64,000 nucleotides of DNA from Nemertoderma westbladi (taxonomy: Eukaryota > Xenacoelomorpha > Nemertodermatida > Nemertodermatidae). The translations under genes were made by a program, and so were the position numbers. The notes beneath the pieces were generated by a model. That model was given only the letters and a program-made list of their open reading frames with translations, had not been told where the DNA came from and searched no databases. The stretch is taken from NCBI GenBank assembly GCA_032718475.1, contig JAUCBJ010006680.1, positions 1 to 64,000 on the forward strand, written 5' to 3'. Position 1 is the first letter of the stretch; every line of letters starts with the position of its first letter. This document shows, one piece after another, positions 12,146 to 22,911 of this stretch.

Positions 12146-12815
12146 TTAGACAGCCCTTGGAACCTATCGTTAGAACTCCTTCAGTTATACTGGTATAGCT
12201 GAATATACAGCTATATTTGATTTGAAGAATTTTAGCAAGGCATATTTTGCGCACTTCTTGTTTAAATCTCTAAAATTTTATTGTTTTTTGGGGTCAGATA
12301 GGAATACATTTTACACTTATTTATGTTCCATAAAATAGTTACGTTAAAAACTTTTATAAGATTTTAATCTTCTGTCTTTAGGGTTACTGTATATTATGAT
12401 TTGCCACTTCATCTCTCTGCACCAATTACATTCTATTCCCGAACAAACTAATTCTACAATCAAAGATCCATTTACTTTACTATTCTAACATTATTTTACC
12501 ACAGAATATCTCGTAAATAAAATGTTAAATGAAAGTTTACTTTATTTTACTCTCCGCAACTCAATCGAAGCAAGCCGAAGCGCATATCTTGTAGCATGGC
12601 TTGCGTGACTTGCGACGATGTCTGTAGTTGCCTTGCGACCAGCGCTTTGTTCTCAGTAGCCCATCGTTCTCGCCAATCAAACTCTTCCGTTTGAGGTTAG
12701 TGCGACCGCTGGTACAGTGGCGGTAACATATGAAACATTTGTTCATACTGAAAGTATACAAAGTAAGAAAGTATAAAAGTATAATAGCCAATTATTTTAT
12801 GTTTCGGTTACATCA
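12146..12815. other. AT-rich spacer, no gene
   Basis: I see no coding region that I can support and no repeat relation to the rest of the window. The G tract ending at 12145 is the right border of the foldback element. Confidence 0.45.
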
Positions 12816-13556
12816 ATCTAATATATATATTATAAAGTAGTTAGATATATATATTATAAAGTAGTTAGATATATATATATTATAAAGTAGTTAGATATAT
12901 ATATTATAATGTAGTTAGATATATATATTAAAAGTAGTTAGATATATATATTATAAAGTAGTTAGATATATATATATTATAAAGTAGTTAGATATATATA
13001 TATATTATAAAGTAGTTAGATATATATATTATAAAGTTGTTAGATATATATATTATAAAGTAGTTACATATATATATTATAAAGTAGTTAGATATATATA
13101 TTATAAAGTAGTTAGATATATATATTATAAAGTAGTTACATATATATATTATAAAGTAGTTAGATATATATATTATAAAGTAGTTAGATATATATATTAT
13201 AAAGTAGTTAGATATATATATTATAAAGTAGTTAGATATATATATTATAAAGTAGTTACATATATATATTATAAAGTAGTTACATATATATATTATAAAG
13301 TAGTTACATATATATATTATAAAGTAGTTAGATATATATATTATAAAGTAGTTAGATATATATATTATAAAGTAGTTAGATATATATATTAAAAAGTAGT
13401 TACATATATATTATAAAGTAGTTAGATATATATATTATAATGTAGTTAGATATATATATTAAAAAGTAGTTACATATATATTATAAAGTAGTTAGATATA
13501 TATATTATAAATAGTTAGATATATATATTAGAGAGTAGTTAGATATATATATTAGA
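12816..13556. repeat. 24-bp AT-rich satellite (about 31 units)
   Basis: Tandem units of about 24 bp read TAGTTAGATATATATATTAT plus AAAG. Length varies through AT slippage, with variants TTACAT for TTAGAT and TTAAAAAG for TTATAAAG. It shares AT richness but not its unit with the satellites at the left end. Confidence 0.95.
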
Positions 13557-15514
13557 GAACTACTTATTATTATTTCATATTTTCTACTCACTAGTAGCCG
13601 AATAGAGCATTGTAATTACCGCCGTTACTCCGGGCGATATGGCGGGCTTGGTGCGAGAGAAACGGAAACATCATGACGTCATCAACCAATATGATTACGA
13701 TGAGAATTACAAGGAGACAGCGGTAAGAATGCAGATTCATAGTGGATAATCTTGGAGAACAACAAGAAAACAAACAAGTAAACAAACACGTAAACAAACA
13801 AGTAAACACTATCCGTAGAGAGTCAACTGTTCCACTGAATGCTAAATGATTCAACCCGTGTCGAGACTTCTCAGAAGATATTCAACCAACAAAAATTCGA
13901 GGAATTCTTGTGAGTTTGTTGGCCACAGATCAGTCGGTACCCACATTAAAGATAAATTAAAGATAGTTTCTTATATTCCAAATCGTATTTAATGAAATCG
14001 ATATATCTGTGTTATATTATCGTAAGGTCGTAAATCATTCAATTGTCCGTTGTGTTTATATTTCAATAACAGATCTGTAATAGTTAGACATTCTACTGAA
14101 ATCTAAAGAGTGTTGTTGATACAATCTACTTGGTGTTCGACTTAATCAAAACAATAGTTGAATAAAAATTTGTTTACAAATAAATAATGTTATTTGCAAT
14201 GATAAGATGCAATCCCGACTATAAGATACTGACATGATATCTAATTTCGTAGTTTAAACAGTTTTACTTTAAATTTTGGCAGGAGTATTATCAACATTAG
14301 TGGTACCATACGATACGAGAACCAATCACAGCCTAGATGTTATAGTGACCTATTTAACCGATTAAGTGTAATGGATTGTTCTTAGAATTAAATAAATGTC
14401 TGTCATTAAATGTAACCGCAAATCGAATAATATAATTAAAAGGATTAATATTAATTTGGCAATGGTTCTGGAAACAGTTTATCGTCCACCATTATTGGCT
14501 TACAATATCTGCCTGTCCAGATCCTCTCTGGTCACCATATTGCATATTATTTGCTATTTCAAATTCAGTGATGCGGAAATTAATTCATTGTCTTTAGTCC
14601 CGTGTCATTTGGTTAAGTTAGAAACCACATAATGAAACCCCAGACCTATTTGAATGCAAAAATGTCCCTGATATTAAAGGTTGGTATCAAAGTTAAACCA
14701 AGTGGTAGGGGGGGGGGGGGGCGTTTATATATCGCTTTTTTATTGGGAGCCCGCTTGACAGCGGGATACTTACTGTAAGAATCTCAGGGATACTTTCTGT
14801 AAAAATCTCAGGATACATTACACTGACTGACTGACTGACATACTGACTGATAATTATCTAGGTTAAGGCACTTCCTGCCGGGCGATTTTGATGAAATTTT
14901 GCAAGTACATTGCTTTGGTGGTTCATAATCGCGTTACAAAATTTCAGATCGATTCTATGTGTGGTATTCGATATATTTAGTTTTTTGACATTGTTTTGTC
15001 GTGAAATTAAAAGCAATGGTAAAATAACAGCTGGTGTTCATGATGAAATATGGCTTAATATGTTATACACAGTCATAGAAAAACGTGTTGGTTGCCAAGT
15101 TTTACTAGTAGGCTATAAGGAAAGGCAATGTTTACTCACACATAAGATGTTGGTTTCTAATGTATTACCCCATAAGCTGATTGCTCTCCCAGTGCTTCCT
15201 AAGGGTATATCTACAATAAGGTTACTCACTCTGCTATGTTAGGGGGTGGATTAGGAGAATGAATTTTAGTTACACAAAGCAGTGTGTTGTGTCCTATTGC
15301 AGTCGATACTCACTGTGGATTGCAAAATGTTTTATAGTTTACCTACACTATAATACAAGTAGTTGCATGTATTTAAGGAGCCCGCTCTGGCCTACCGCCT
15401 AAGGAGTACCTATATTACATATTCACATAGAATTCACTGGGAAGAGATATTCTGCTTGACGACGGGGTAATACCTATAGAAGGAAACTAAATTTGTTATT
15501 TGGCTCTATTCGTT
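13557..15514. other. Non-coding AT-rich region with a G tract and short repeats
   Basis: I find no convincing gene. Small features are a run of AAACAAACAAGTAAAC-type repeats (13765-13806), a G tract (14708-14720) and (CTGA)n at 14822-14848. The stretch around 14745-15240, with the phrase GATTTTGATGAAATTTTGC, looks like decayed mobile DNA but I cannot classify it. Confidence 0.4.
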
Positions 15515-15539
15515 GTTCAACTTTGTGTTTAACTGTTGT
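15515..15539. repeat. Target-site duplication, left copy (25 bp)
   Basis: These 25 bases are repeated exactly at 19301-19325 and bracket the family-2 LINE. They begin GTTCAACTTTG and end AACTGTTGT. Confidence 0.95.
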
Positions 15540-18500
15540 ACTACTACTAGGATCGGCATGCTGCATTGCAGCTGCATTTTTAAGAATGCTGTGCCGGCTT
15601 GTCAACAAAATTGCACCGCCACAACTCCCTATCACCCATGACATTTGCTAGATCATCCGCATCTTTAAGGCCAGTGTCCTTTAAGATGCGTCTCAAAAAA
15701 GTCATGGGCTGTCCACCATGCTTATTCACTCCATGAGGCTGCCAAAGTACAAGATTATGCACTGGCTGGTCCTCACGGCGAAAGCAATGTCCTGCAAAGC
15801 GGAGGCGATTTTGTTCTAGTGTCAAGCTTGGGGGAACCAATGAGACACCTCCAATGTTATATAGTGTCTGGTTGGAGATGTGTGCATTGTACTTGACACA
15901 ATGAACCCGGCGTAGCATTCTTGTGAATGTGCCATCCAGAGATTTGGTGTCCTCAGCAGTTAGAGCCCAGCATGGACTCCCGTAGAGGAGTACTGGAACT
16001 ACTGCTGCTCTAAATAATCGGACCTTAAGTTTCCGATTAATTCTCGGTGACTTCCAAATCCTGGAAAGCCTATTCAAGGCTGCCCATGCCTTTCCCTTAC
16101 GTATTCGAAGGTCCTCACCTGACTTCCGGATCCATGATCCCAGGTAACAGAAGTCGTCCACATGCTCAAGCATACCATCCTTTGAGCTTATGCTCATCCG
16201 ATCAGAGACTTGCTGAGGACTTTCAAAGTTAACTGTCAGAATTTTGGTCTTTCTGGAGTTAATAAAAAGACCAACACTAGAAGCAGCATGTTCTAATGAG
16301 CTGAGGAGCCGTTGGCCTCCCTCTAATGATTCTGAGAGTACTCCTAAGTCATCAGCAAAGTCTAGATCAGTTAGGTACTTGGCAGGATTTCCTCGACTTC
16401 TGGAGCCAGTAGGTGGAGTTATCATCACCCCATCATCATTATGATGATCTAAGGACATGCGTAGAACATAGTCAACCACAATAATGAACAAGAATGGTGC
16501 AAGTGTGTCTCCTTGGAGGACACCCCATAACACTTCAAATGGTTCTGTGTCACCGTCAACAGTACACACAAATGTTGTCGAACCATCGTATACTGATCTG
16601 ATTGCTGCAATAATTTGATCAGGAATCCCATATAATGAAAGTATGCTGAACATACGTGAGCGAGAGACTGAATCAAAGGCCTTGAAGAAGTCAACAAAGA
16701 TAACAGCCAGATGCCTGTTTTTCTTTTTTGATAATTCTTCAATTATCCTTCTAAGTGCCAAAATGGGCTCCATGGTCCCACGACCTTTACGGAACCCATT
16801 CTGATTTCCACGGAGCAGTCTCTCAATGGGATCCCTGATGCGATTTAATAGAATCCTATTGTATAGCTTTGCAGCAATCGAGATCAATGAGATTCCCCGA
16901 AAAGAACCATAGAGTGTTAGGTTGCCCTTCTTGGGAACTGGCACCAACTTATTTGTTTTCATTTCTTGTGGGACTCTTGTTGTACGGTACATGTCTACTA
17001 TGATGGGATAGATGAGCTTTAAACACTCAGGTATTTTAAAGACCTCAGGGGGAACACCATCTACTCCACTGGCACGATTGGTCTTAATGCTTTTTGCAGC
17101 AGCCTTCACTTCTGCAAAGGAGATATCGCCAATGGGAATATCTGGGAGTACAGACTCAGACACCTTTACTTCTATAAAGTTATCAGGCAATACCCTGTCA
17201 TTATTGAGGAGCTTTTCAAAGTGGGCTTTCCAACCATTGAGGCGATCGTCTGGTGATTCAGCCTTAACCTTGGTGGTTGGTTGGCTTTTCCGCCCAGTAA
17301 GCAGATTGATCGATTTCCATGCCTGGGATGATTGCCTGCTGTCGTCAGCATCATTGATGGCATCAACCTGTTGGTTTATTAGCTCCTGTAGATTAACAGA
17401 GTACTGCCTGTTCAGGGACCTAGATGCAGCCTTAACTGCATTCTTGGCTGCTGTAGTCTGTTTGAGTCGGGACTCTTTCTGCGCCTTATGAAGGTCATTT
17501 CGGCACTTTTGAATTTTGTTGTCAGTTCAGGGGGCCCTTTTCCTGTTTCGAGGGTATACAGGAACTGTTTCTGCAGCTGCTAACTTAACTGCTTCTGTAA
17601 AGGCAGTATAGCCCTCACAGTGATCTGCCGCCTCAGAGGCAAGAGCCTCATACCTGTTGCTCAGCTGTAGTGTGAAGCTGGATCTCACACTTGGCTGTTG
17701 CAACAGAGAGGACCAGTCATGCCGTGGCAAGGCAGATTTCGTTGTTCTGCTAGCACGCAGACTAAGTCTTACCTTGGCCACAATAAGGCAGTGATCACTG
17801 GAGAAGGGTCGAAGTGTAAATGCATTACAGTCTTGTATAGAGCTCCTGTATTTCCTACGAAGCAGAATATGGTCTATTTGGGACTTGTGACCACTGGGTC
17901 CACTATGAGTCCATAGCTTTCCAGTTCGCTTCTTGAACTGGGTTCCAGCCGAAAACAATCCATTTCCAGAGATAAAATCCTGAAGATGGACAGAATTTCG
18001 GTTAACACTATTGCTATAGACCCAGGGCGATGTAGGTGATTGATGCAGACTTGCATTAAAGTCTCCCAGGAATGTTAAGAATGCATGCTGATCCACTCCA
18101 TCAGTAGCTGCTTGTAGATTGTGGTAGAAATTTTCCACCTCCTCTACAGGGGCAACACTAGTTGGAGAGTAGCACACAATCAGAACCACCTTAGGAAACT
18201 TCTTAGCCAGTCTTCCAGAACATGAGAAGTGGCAACGGATGATGCGGTTAGAGATTTGGTCTATTTTGTCCAATGCTGCATGTGCAGTTGGATTCATCAA
18301 TAACCCAATTCCACCATTGCCACTATCATCTGCTGACGCGAGGGCGAGTTGCCAACCGCCCCCCATGTCCTTAATCAGAACCTCATCAGCCTGTCCAGTC
18401 TGCATTCGGTGCTCTTGAACACCCACTGCGCTAAGAGAAAGCTTATCTGCCAAGGCAGTCAGCTCACCTTGTCGCATTGGGGACCCGAGTGTTAGGGTGT

Positions 18501-19300
18501 TTACTGAGGCTAGTCTAGTGACTTGCCTCAGATTCACCAATGGCTTTGTTGGTCGGGGTGGAACATGAGAGTAGCCTCCAACTCCAGAATCCCTCTCCCC
18601 ATCACAATCTGGCCTCCCTGGTGACCCAGGGTTTGGGCCAGAAAGGTCATCAGGAAAGGGACTCAAAGAATTGTTGACTGCTCTCTCTCCAGTAGGGGGT
18701 GAGACAGGCAGCCGGTCAGGAGTTAACTGACGCCTGTGAGGCCGATTGTGTCCGGTAATTCCACTGGCCTCTAGTGGCCGGACCTCCGCATTGCTAATGT
18801 AATCCATAGTGGGGGTTGGGGGGTGCTTTTTTGCCGAGTCAGCTCTCGGGGCAAATACCACACCCTGGTTTGCCATTCCACAGGGTGGGTGTCGCAATGG
18901 AGTCAGATATGAGGCCCATCACCCATATCTACTCTGGCGCACATGACCCACCATTGGCTGTTGCAGCTCATCTGCTGGGTCATGCCCTGTACCCTTGCTG
19001 CCAGGTGCAGGTCGCAGTAAAGTGCTCTCAGAGTGGACATGAGAACACTCTACTCCTGACCAGCCATTGGTGGATCACCATCTGCCTGGTCAGGCCATAT
19101 ACCCCTGCAGCCAAGTATATGGGTCCTTAATCCAGGACCAAGGGCGTCCTTATCCCAGAACGAAGGGGGTCCTAGTTACAGGACCAGATTTGCCCTAGTG
19201 AAAGGGGTCTATGCAGCTACAGGTGGCACCTCCTTTATGCTGCATGAAGGTGGCAAGTTTTCTTGATCAATGACCTAGAATACCTGACCTGACCGCCGCA
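15540..19300 (-). mobile_element. RTE-like APE-type LINE, family 2, full length
   Basis: The element is a complete 3.76-kb non-LTR retrotransposon on the minus strand, bounded by a perfect 25-bp target duplication. Its 3' end is a TAG-type microsatellite (ACTACTACTAGG on the plus strand). Its 5' end carries GGTCAGGTCAGG, like the family-1 element. One coding frame, from an ATG at 18876 to 15580, covers endonuclease and RT and is interrupted only by a TGA at 17527-17529. The leader is about 420 bp (18877-19300). At least six further pieces of the same family lie in this window (11076, 22467, 22912, 25343, 27134, 28563 and 57876), so this is a locally abundant family. Confidence 0.95.
15580..18876 (-). 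pseudogene. LINE family 2 endonuclease-reverse transcriptase, one in-frame nonsense codon
   Basis: The frame would encode about 1098 residues. The ATG at 18876 is the first in frame; the frame is open slightly further upstream, but only through a non-ATG codon. Residues 110-370 form the APE endonuclease (VGVQEHRMQ, GIGLLMNPTA, GDFNASL, SQIDHILL, SSDHCLIVAKV). A linker with SQAWKSINLLTGRK follows. RT spans about residues 560-830: GSFRGISLISIAAKLYNRIL, NGFRKGRGT, VIFVDFFKAFDSV, GVLQGDTLAPFLF and LDFADDLGVLS with the catalytic Asp pair. The tail holds LRFAGHCFRREDQ. The only break is TGA at 17529-17527, where the copy at 22912-25342 has TGG (Trp). It is therefore a nearly intact copy killed by one transition, or it was active until recently. 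Confidence 0.93.
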
Positions 19301-19325
19301 GTTCAACTTTGTGTTTAACTGTTGT
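19301..19325. repeat. Target-site duplication, right copy (25 bp)
   Basis: These bases are identical to 15515-19325's left partner at 15515-15539 and mark the 5' boundary of the family-2 LINE. Confidence 0.95.
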
Positions 19326-19646
19326 GCATCATGGGCATTTTTTATAAATATTTGGTAATCGCATTTTATATCTTGTAAACGTTCTTGATAATGAAATTAT
19401 TTGTTCATATTATATTTTTGTTAGTGGTAGCTAAGTTGCATTTTTTATTATGTGGGGCGAGCTACAAAGTCAGCTAGCCTCACGCCTTGCAGTTTAGACA
19501 ATTTTAGTTTACTTACTGTTGACTGACATAGTTCTTTGTAATAGTCTTGGCTAGGATTTTTCCCCCGGGCTCCTTCCAACCAGCTTGCTGGCTTTCTAGT
19601 TCTATACTTTAATTGTATCAGGTCTCCTAATGCGGTCTCCTCGTAG
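19326..19646. other. Spacer, no gene
   Basis: I see nothing coding. The sequence continues that left of 15515 once the LINE is removed. The words GGCTCCTTCCAACCAGC (19578) and GGAGCCCGC (14747, 15378) hint at a shared decayed element that I cannot classify. Confidence 0.35.
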
Positions 19647-19913
19647 AATTACACTGATCATACAGTGTCTCACAATAAATACAGATACACATACAGAATT
19701 ACACTGATCATACAGTGTCTCACAATAAATACAGATACACATACAGAATTACACTGATCATACAGTGTCTCACAATAAATACAGATACACATACATAATT
19801 ACACTGATCATACAGTGTCTCAGAATACATACAGATACACATACAGAATTACACTGATCATACAGTGTCTCAGAATACATACAGATACACATACAGAATT
19901 ACACTGATCATAC
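19647..19913. repeat. 50-bp minisatellite (5.3 copies)
   Basis: Units start at 19647, 19697, 19747, 19797 and 19847, with a partial unit at 19897. Each contains AATTACACTGATCATACAGT and AATACAGATACACATACAG. Two units share a CAGAATACAT variant, so the array grew by local duplication. Confidence 0.95.
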
Positions 19914-20172
19914 TTCTGCAAGAGCTGAGGTGTTGGTAGAGTTGAGAGATTGGAGAACAATGTGGGTTGCGCAGGTGCTGCTGTGTGGGAGATGCAGTTG
20001 CTGGTGTGTGGGATATGCAGGTGCTGGAGTGTAGGAGGTGCAGGTGCTGGAGTGCAGGAGGTGCAGGTTCTGGTGCATGGTGTTGGTGTGGGAGGTGCAG
20101 GTTCTGGTGCATGATGTTGGTGTGGGAGGTGTAGGTGATGGTGTGTGGGAGATGCAGGTGCTGGAGTGTGTG
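19914..20172. repeat. GT-rich minisatellite, irregular 22-24 bp unit
   Basis: The repeated theme is GTGCTGGAGTGTGGGAGGTG followed by CAG, with variants. Purines and G are enriched on the plus strand. It directly abuts the inverted-repeat transposon to its right. Confidence 0.85.
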
Positions 20173-20173
20173 A

Positions 20174-21560
20174 TGCAAAGTCGTGCGAACGACTTAACTA
20201 ATACGTGCGAACGACTTAGTAACTTGTGCGAACGACTTACTAACTTTACTTTGATTGGCTAAATAATACTGGTAATACAAATACAAACTTTTTAGCGGGA
20301 TTTTCAATTCAATCTACAGCATTTGTCGATGGCATTATTGGTTGAAAATATTATTATCAATGGCTGAACGCGCTCTGTTAATATCGACGTACTTTAACTT
20401 AGACCTAACATATGGACAGATTTCATCCGCTTTAAAACTAAATAATGAATTTATCCTAAGCTGTGCTTGCGCCATCGATGTAACAGGTCTGTTGCATATT
20501 GTCATTGTGATCTCTACGGATGAACTTCTGAAAGTCTCGAACGCGAACATTTTCTGTTCCAAAATTCCCACGAACAATCCGCGGATCACCCTTGTTCTCA
20601 GTTATCGCTTCGAGGAAGTAGCCCCCGATAAATTTACTGTCATTATTGGTGTTATACACGTTCAACCAAATCATTTTCCGGGAATATCCATCAATGCACC
20701 CACTGGTTTCATTAGGGATGTTACGTATTACTTATTCGAATTAATTTTATAAACAATGTAAAATATGTAAAATATAAAAAATGTAAAAAAATGTAAAATA
20801 TGAAACGAGAGCCTGAAAGTGAAATACGGGTACGTACTTTAATTAAATCGAATATTGTGGCGGAGTCACAATATTGTACAATACTCTAAATAGTAGGACC
20901 TATCTCACCTCCCCCAAAACCTGAGATTTCGACAATAGCTGTTTCGATACAATAGTGAGATGGGAATGTTGCTTAGCAACACAGCAACAACACCTGACAC
21001 TATAATCAGCATATCTAACAGCGCTGACTGTAGATAATACAGCTATTTACTGAATAAGTTAAAATAAAATTAATATGTTAAAGATATTATAATTTGCTAC
21101 AATATGTCGGTAGTATTGTCGGCCTAAGTTAAAGTACGTCGATATTAACAGAGCGCGTTGATTGATTGATTGATTGATTCGTTTTAATTCCTGTACAAAA
21201 CATGTAAAAAGGAATATACATACTACAAACAATAAACCATACATGATAAGCATACGTTCAGCCATTGATAATAATATTTTCAACCAATAATGCCATCAAC
21301 AAATGCTGTAGATTGAATTGAAAATCCCGCTAAAAAGGTTGTACTTTTATTACCAGTATTATTTAGCCAATCAAAGTAAAGTTAGTAAGTCGTCACAAGT
21401 TTGCACGAGTTACTAAGTCGTTCGCACGAGTTAGTTAAGTCGTTCGCACGACATAGTATGTCGTTCGCACGACTTAGTATGTCGGTCGCACGACTTAGTA
21501 TGGCATTCGCACGACTTCAGTCGTTCGCACGACATACTAAGTCGTTCGCACGAGTTAGCA
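20174..21560 (-). mobile_element. Rearranged DNA transposon with long inverted repeats and integrase-type transposase
   Basis: Left bases about 20174-20402 are mirrored by about 21120-21560. The words GCGGGATTTTCAATTCAATC, TTGGTTGAAAATATTATTAT and AACAGAGCGCG (reverse complement) occur in both arms. Both ends carry tandem copies of GTCGTTCGCACGACTTAGTA-like units, three on the left and about eight on the right. The right arm is interrupted by about 90 bp (21160-21248) containing (TTGA)n. The interior encodes part of an integrase-fold transposase on the minus strand, described separately. The N-terminal helix-turn-helix coding lies inside both inverted arms. I believe this is an integrase-core (DDE) cut-and-paste element; the superfamily is uncertain. 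Confidence 0.6.
20458..20740 (-). pseudogene. Integrase-core transposase fragment
   Basis: Read on the minus strand, the segment gives GCIDGYSRKMIWLNVY, then GGYFLEAI, then IVRGNFGTENVRVRDFQKF and ending YIDGASTA. This matches the core of a transposase family widespread in animals, whose members read 'HGCIDGFSRK.lWL...aDrGTEN...f.yG.ST.NqrIE.WW'. The first catalytic Asp is present in CIDGYSRK. The second is replaced by Asn in GNFGTEN, and the region with the final Glu is missing after GASTA. It is therefore inactive. The plus strand at 20359-20460 encodes MAERALLISTYFNLDLTYGQ, like the N-terminal helix-turn-helix of the same family but in the opposite direction, so the element has been rearranged at about 20460. 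Confidence 0.6.
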
Positions 21561-22466
21561 AAAAAATCTTTTTTTCACATGTCGCTTTAGGGGCTCCGTA
21601 CATAAATTATGATATCGAATATTTAAATAACTTTTTAAGACAATAATTGTATTGTATGTAAAAATATAATTTAAATATATAAATAATTGTACTAACCGGA
21701 TGTTGATTTTCTATATTTAATACTTATAATCTTCTTTAGATTATTGGAGTTGGGTTACTTAAAGTTACTTGAGTTACTAATATTAGCCTATATCTATAGT
21801 CCTGGAATAGGCCACACACAAGCAGATGTTCCTTTTATACGGGGGATGCCCTTTGCCAGGACACACGTGTAAACCGCCATAGAGGATACATGAATCACAC
21901 CACATTCTACCAGGGTATGCCAATCGAGTCAAAGGAATTCAAATACATTTAATTTTTTAAACCCCAACCCCCAGCCAAAAAGATTGCGCAGTATTGCGTT
22001 CCTTCCCCTGTAAGCGTTCGAGTGGTTCTAAGAAATCTCTCACTAAACGGCCATTGCCTTTGACCTTGATTCACGGTGGTTAACCAATCACCGGAACCAA
22101 TAATTTCCTAAAACAATTTCCCCCAATAATGAATAGTTGGCCCCATTGCTAAGTATTCTAAATATTGCACTCAACATACATCATATATTCATTATGTGAA
22201 CTACTTTAATAATAGGTAGAATGATTTTCTACACAAAAGGGGGGTTGATGGACTTTACTCGGAAGAAAATTTATTAAATTCCTTTAACTCTATTAGTACC
22301 GGGCTATAAAATGTTGTACAATAATACAGAGGGATTGCCCCCCCCCCCCCCCCCCCCCCCCTCTAAAATCTACTGATTTTATCGAAAACATCATATTTTA
22401 ATTTGTACGTAGATTTTACTAGTCTGGATCCCAAAAAAATTTTCGAAAAAATGTACTGGAAAAATG
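21561..22466. other. AT-rich spacer with C tract, no gene
   Basis: No supported gene lies here. A C tract of about 22 bases lies at 22340-22361. The rest has no relation I can recognise. Confidence 0.45.
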
Positions 22467-22911
22467 TACTACTAGGATTGGCATGCTGCATTGCAGTTGC
22501 ATTTTTAAGAATGCTGTGCCGGCTTATCGACAAAATTGCACCGCTACAACTCCCTATCACCCATGACATAGACATGACAGATCATCCACATCTTTAAGGC
22601 CAGTGTCCTTTAAGATGCGTCTCAAGAAAGTCATGGGCTGTCCACCATGCTTATTCACTCCATGAGGCTGCCAAAGTACAAGATTATGCACTGGCTGGTC
22701 CTCACGGCGAAAGCAATGTCCTGCAAAGCGGAGGCAATTTTGTTCTAGTGTCAAGCTTGGGGGAACCAATGAGACACCTCCAATGTTATATAGTGTCTGG
22801 TTGGAGATGTGTGCATTGTACTTGACACAATGAACCCGGCGTAGCATTCTTGTGAATGTGCCATCCAGAGATTTGGTGTCCTCAGCAGTTAGAGCCCAGC
22901 ATGGACTCCCA
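22467..22911 (-). mobile_element. Family-2 LINE, 5'-truncated 3' end
   Basis: The piece runs from the TAG-type tail (TACTACTAGG on the plus strand) to a truncation inside the RT connector, at the codons for SPCWALTAED. Its coding frame is open from 22557 to 22847 and includes CFRREDQPVHNLVLWQP, but a small local change (CATAGACATGACAGATC) alters the C-terminus. It is joined directly to the tail of the next copy at 22912. Confidence 0.9.

Noticed and set aside
12072-12254. Polyproline open frame
   Set aside because: It is the translation of the G tract on the opposite strand.
17012-17491. Plus-strand 159-codon frame opposite the LINE (also at 24382)
   Set aside because: It recurs wherever the LINE recurs because it is the antisense shadow of the linker-RT coding region.
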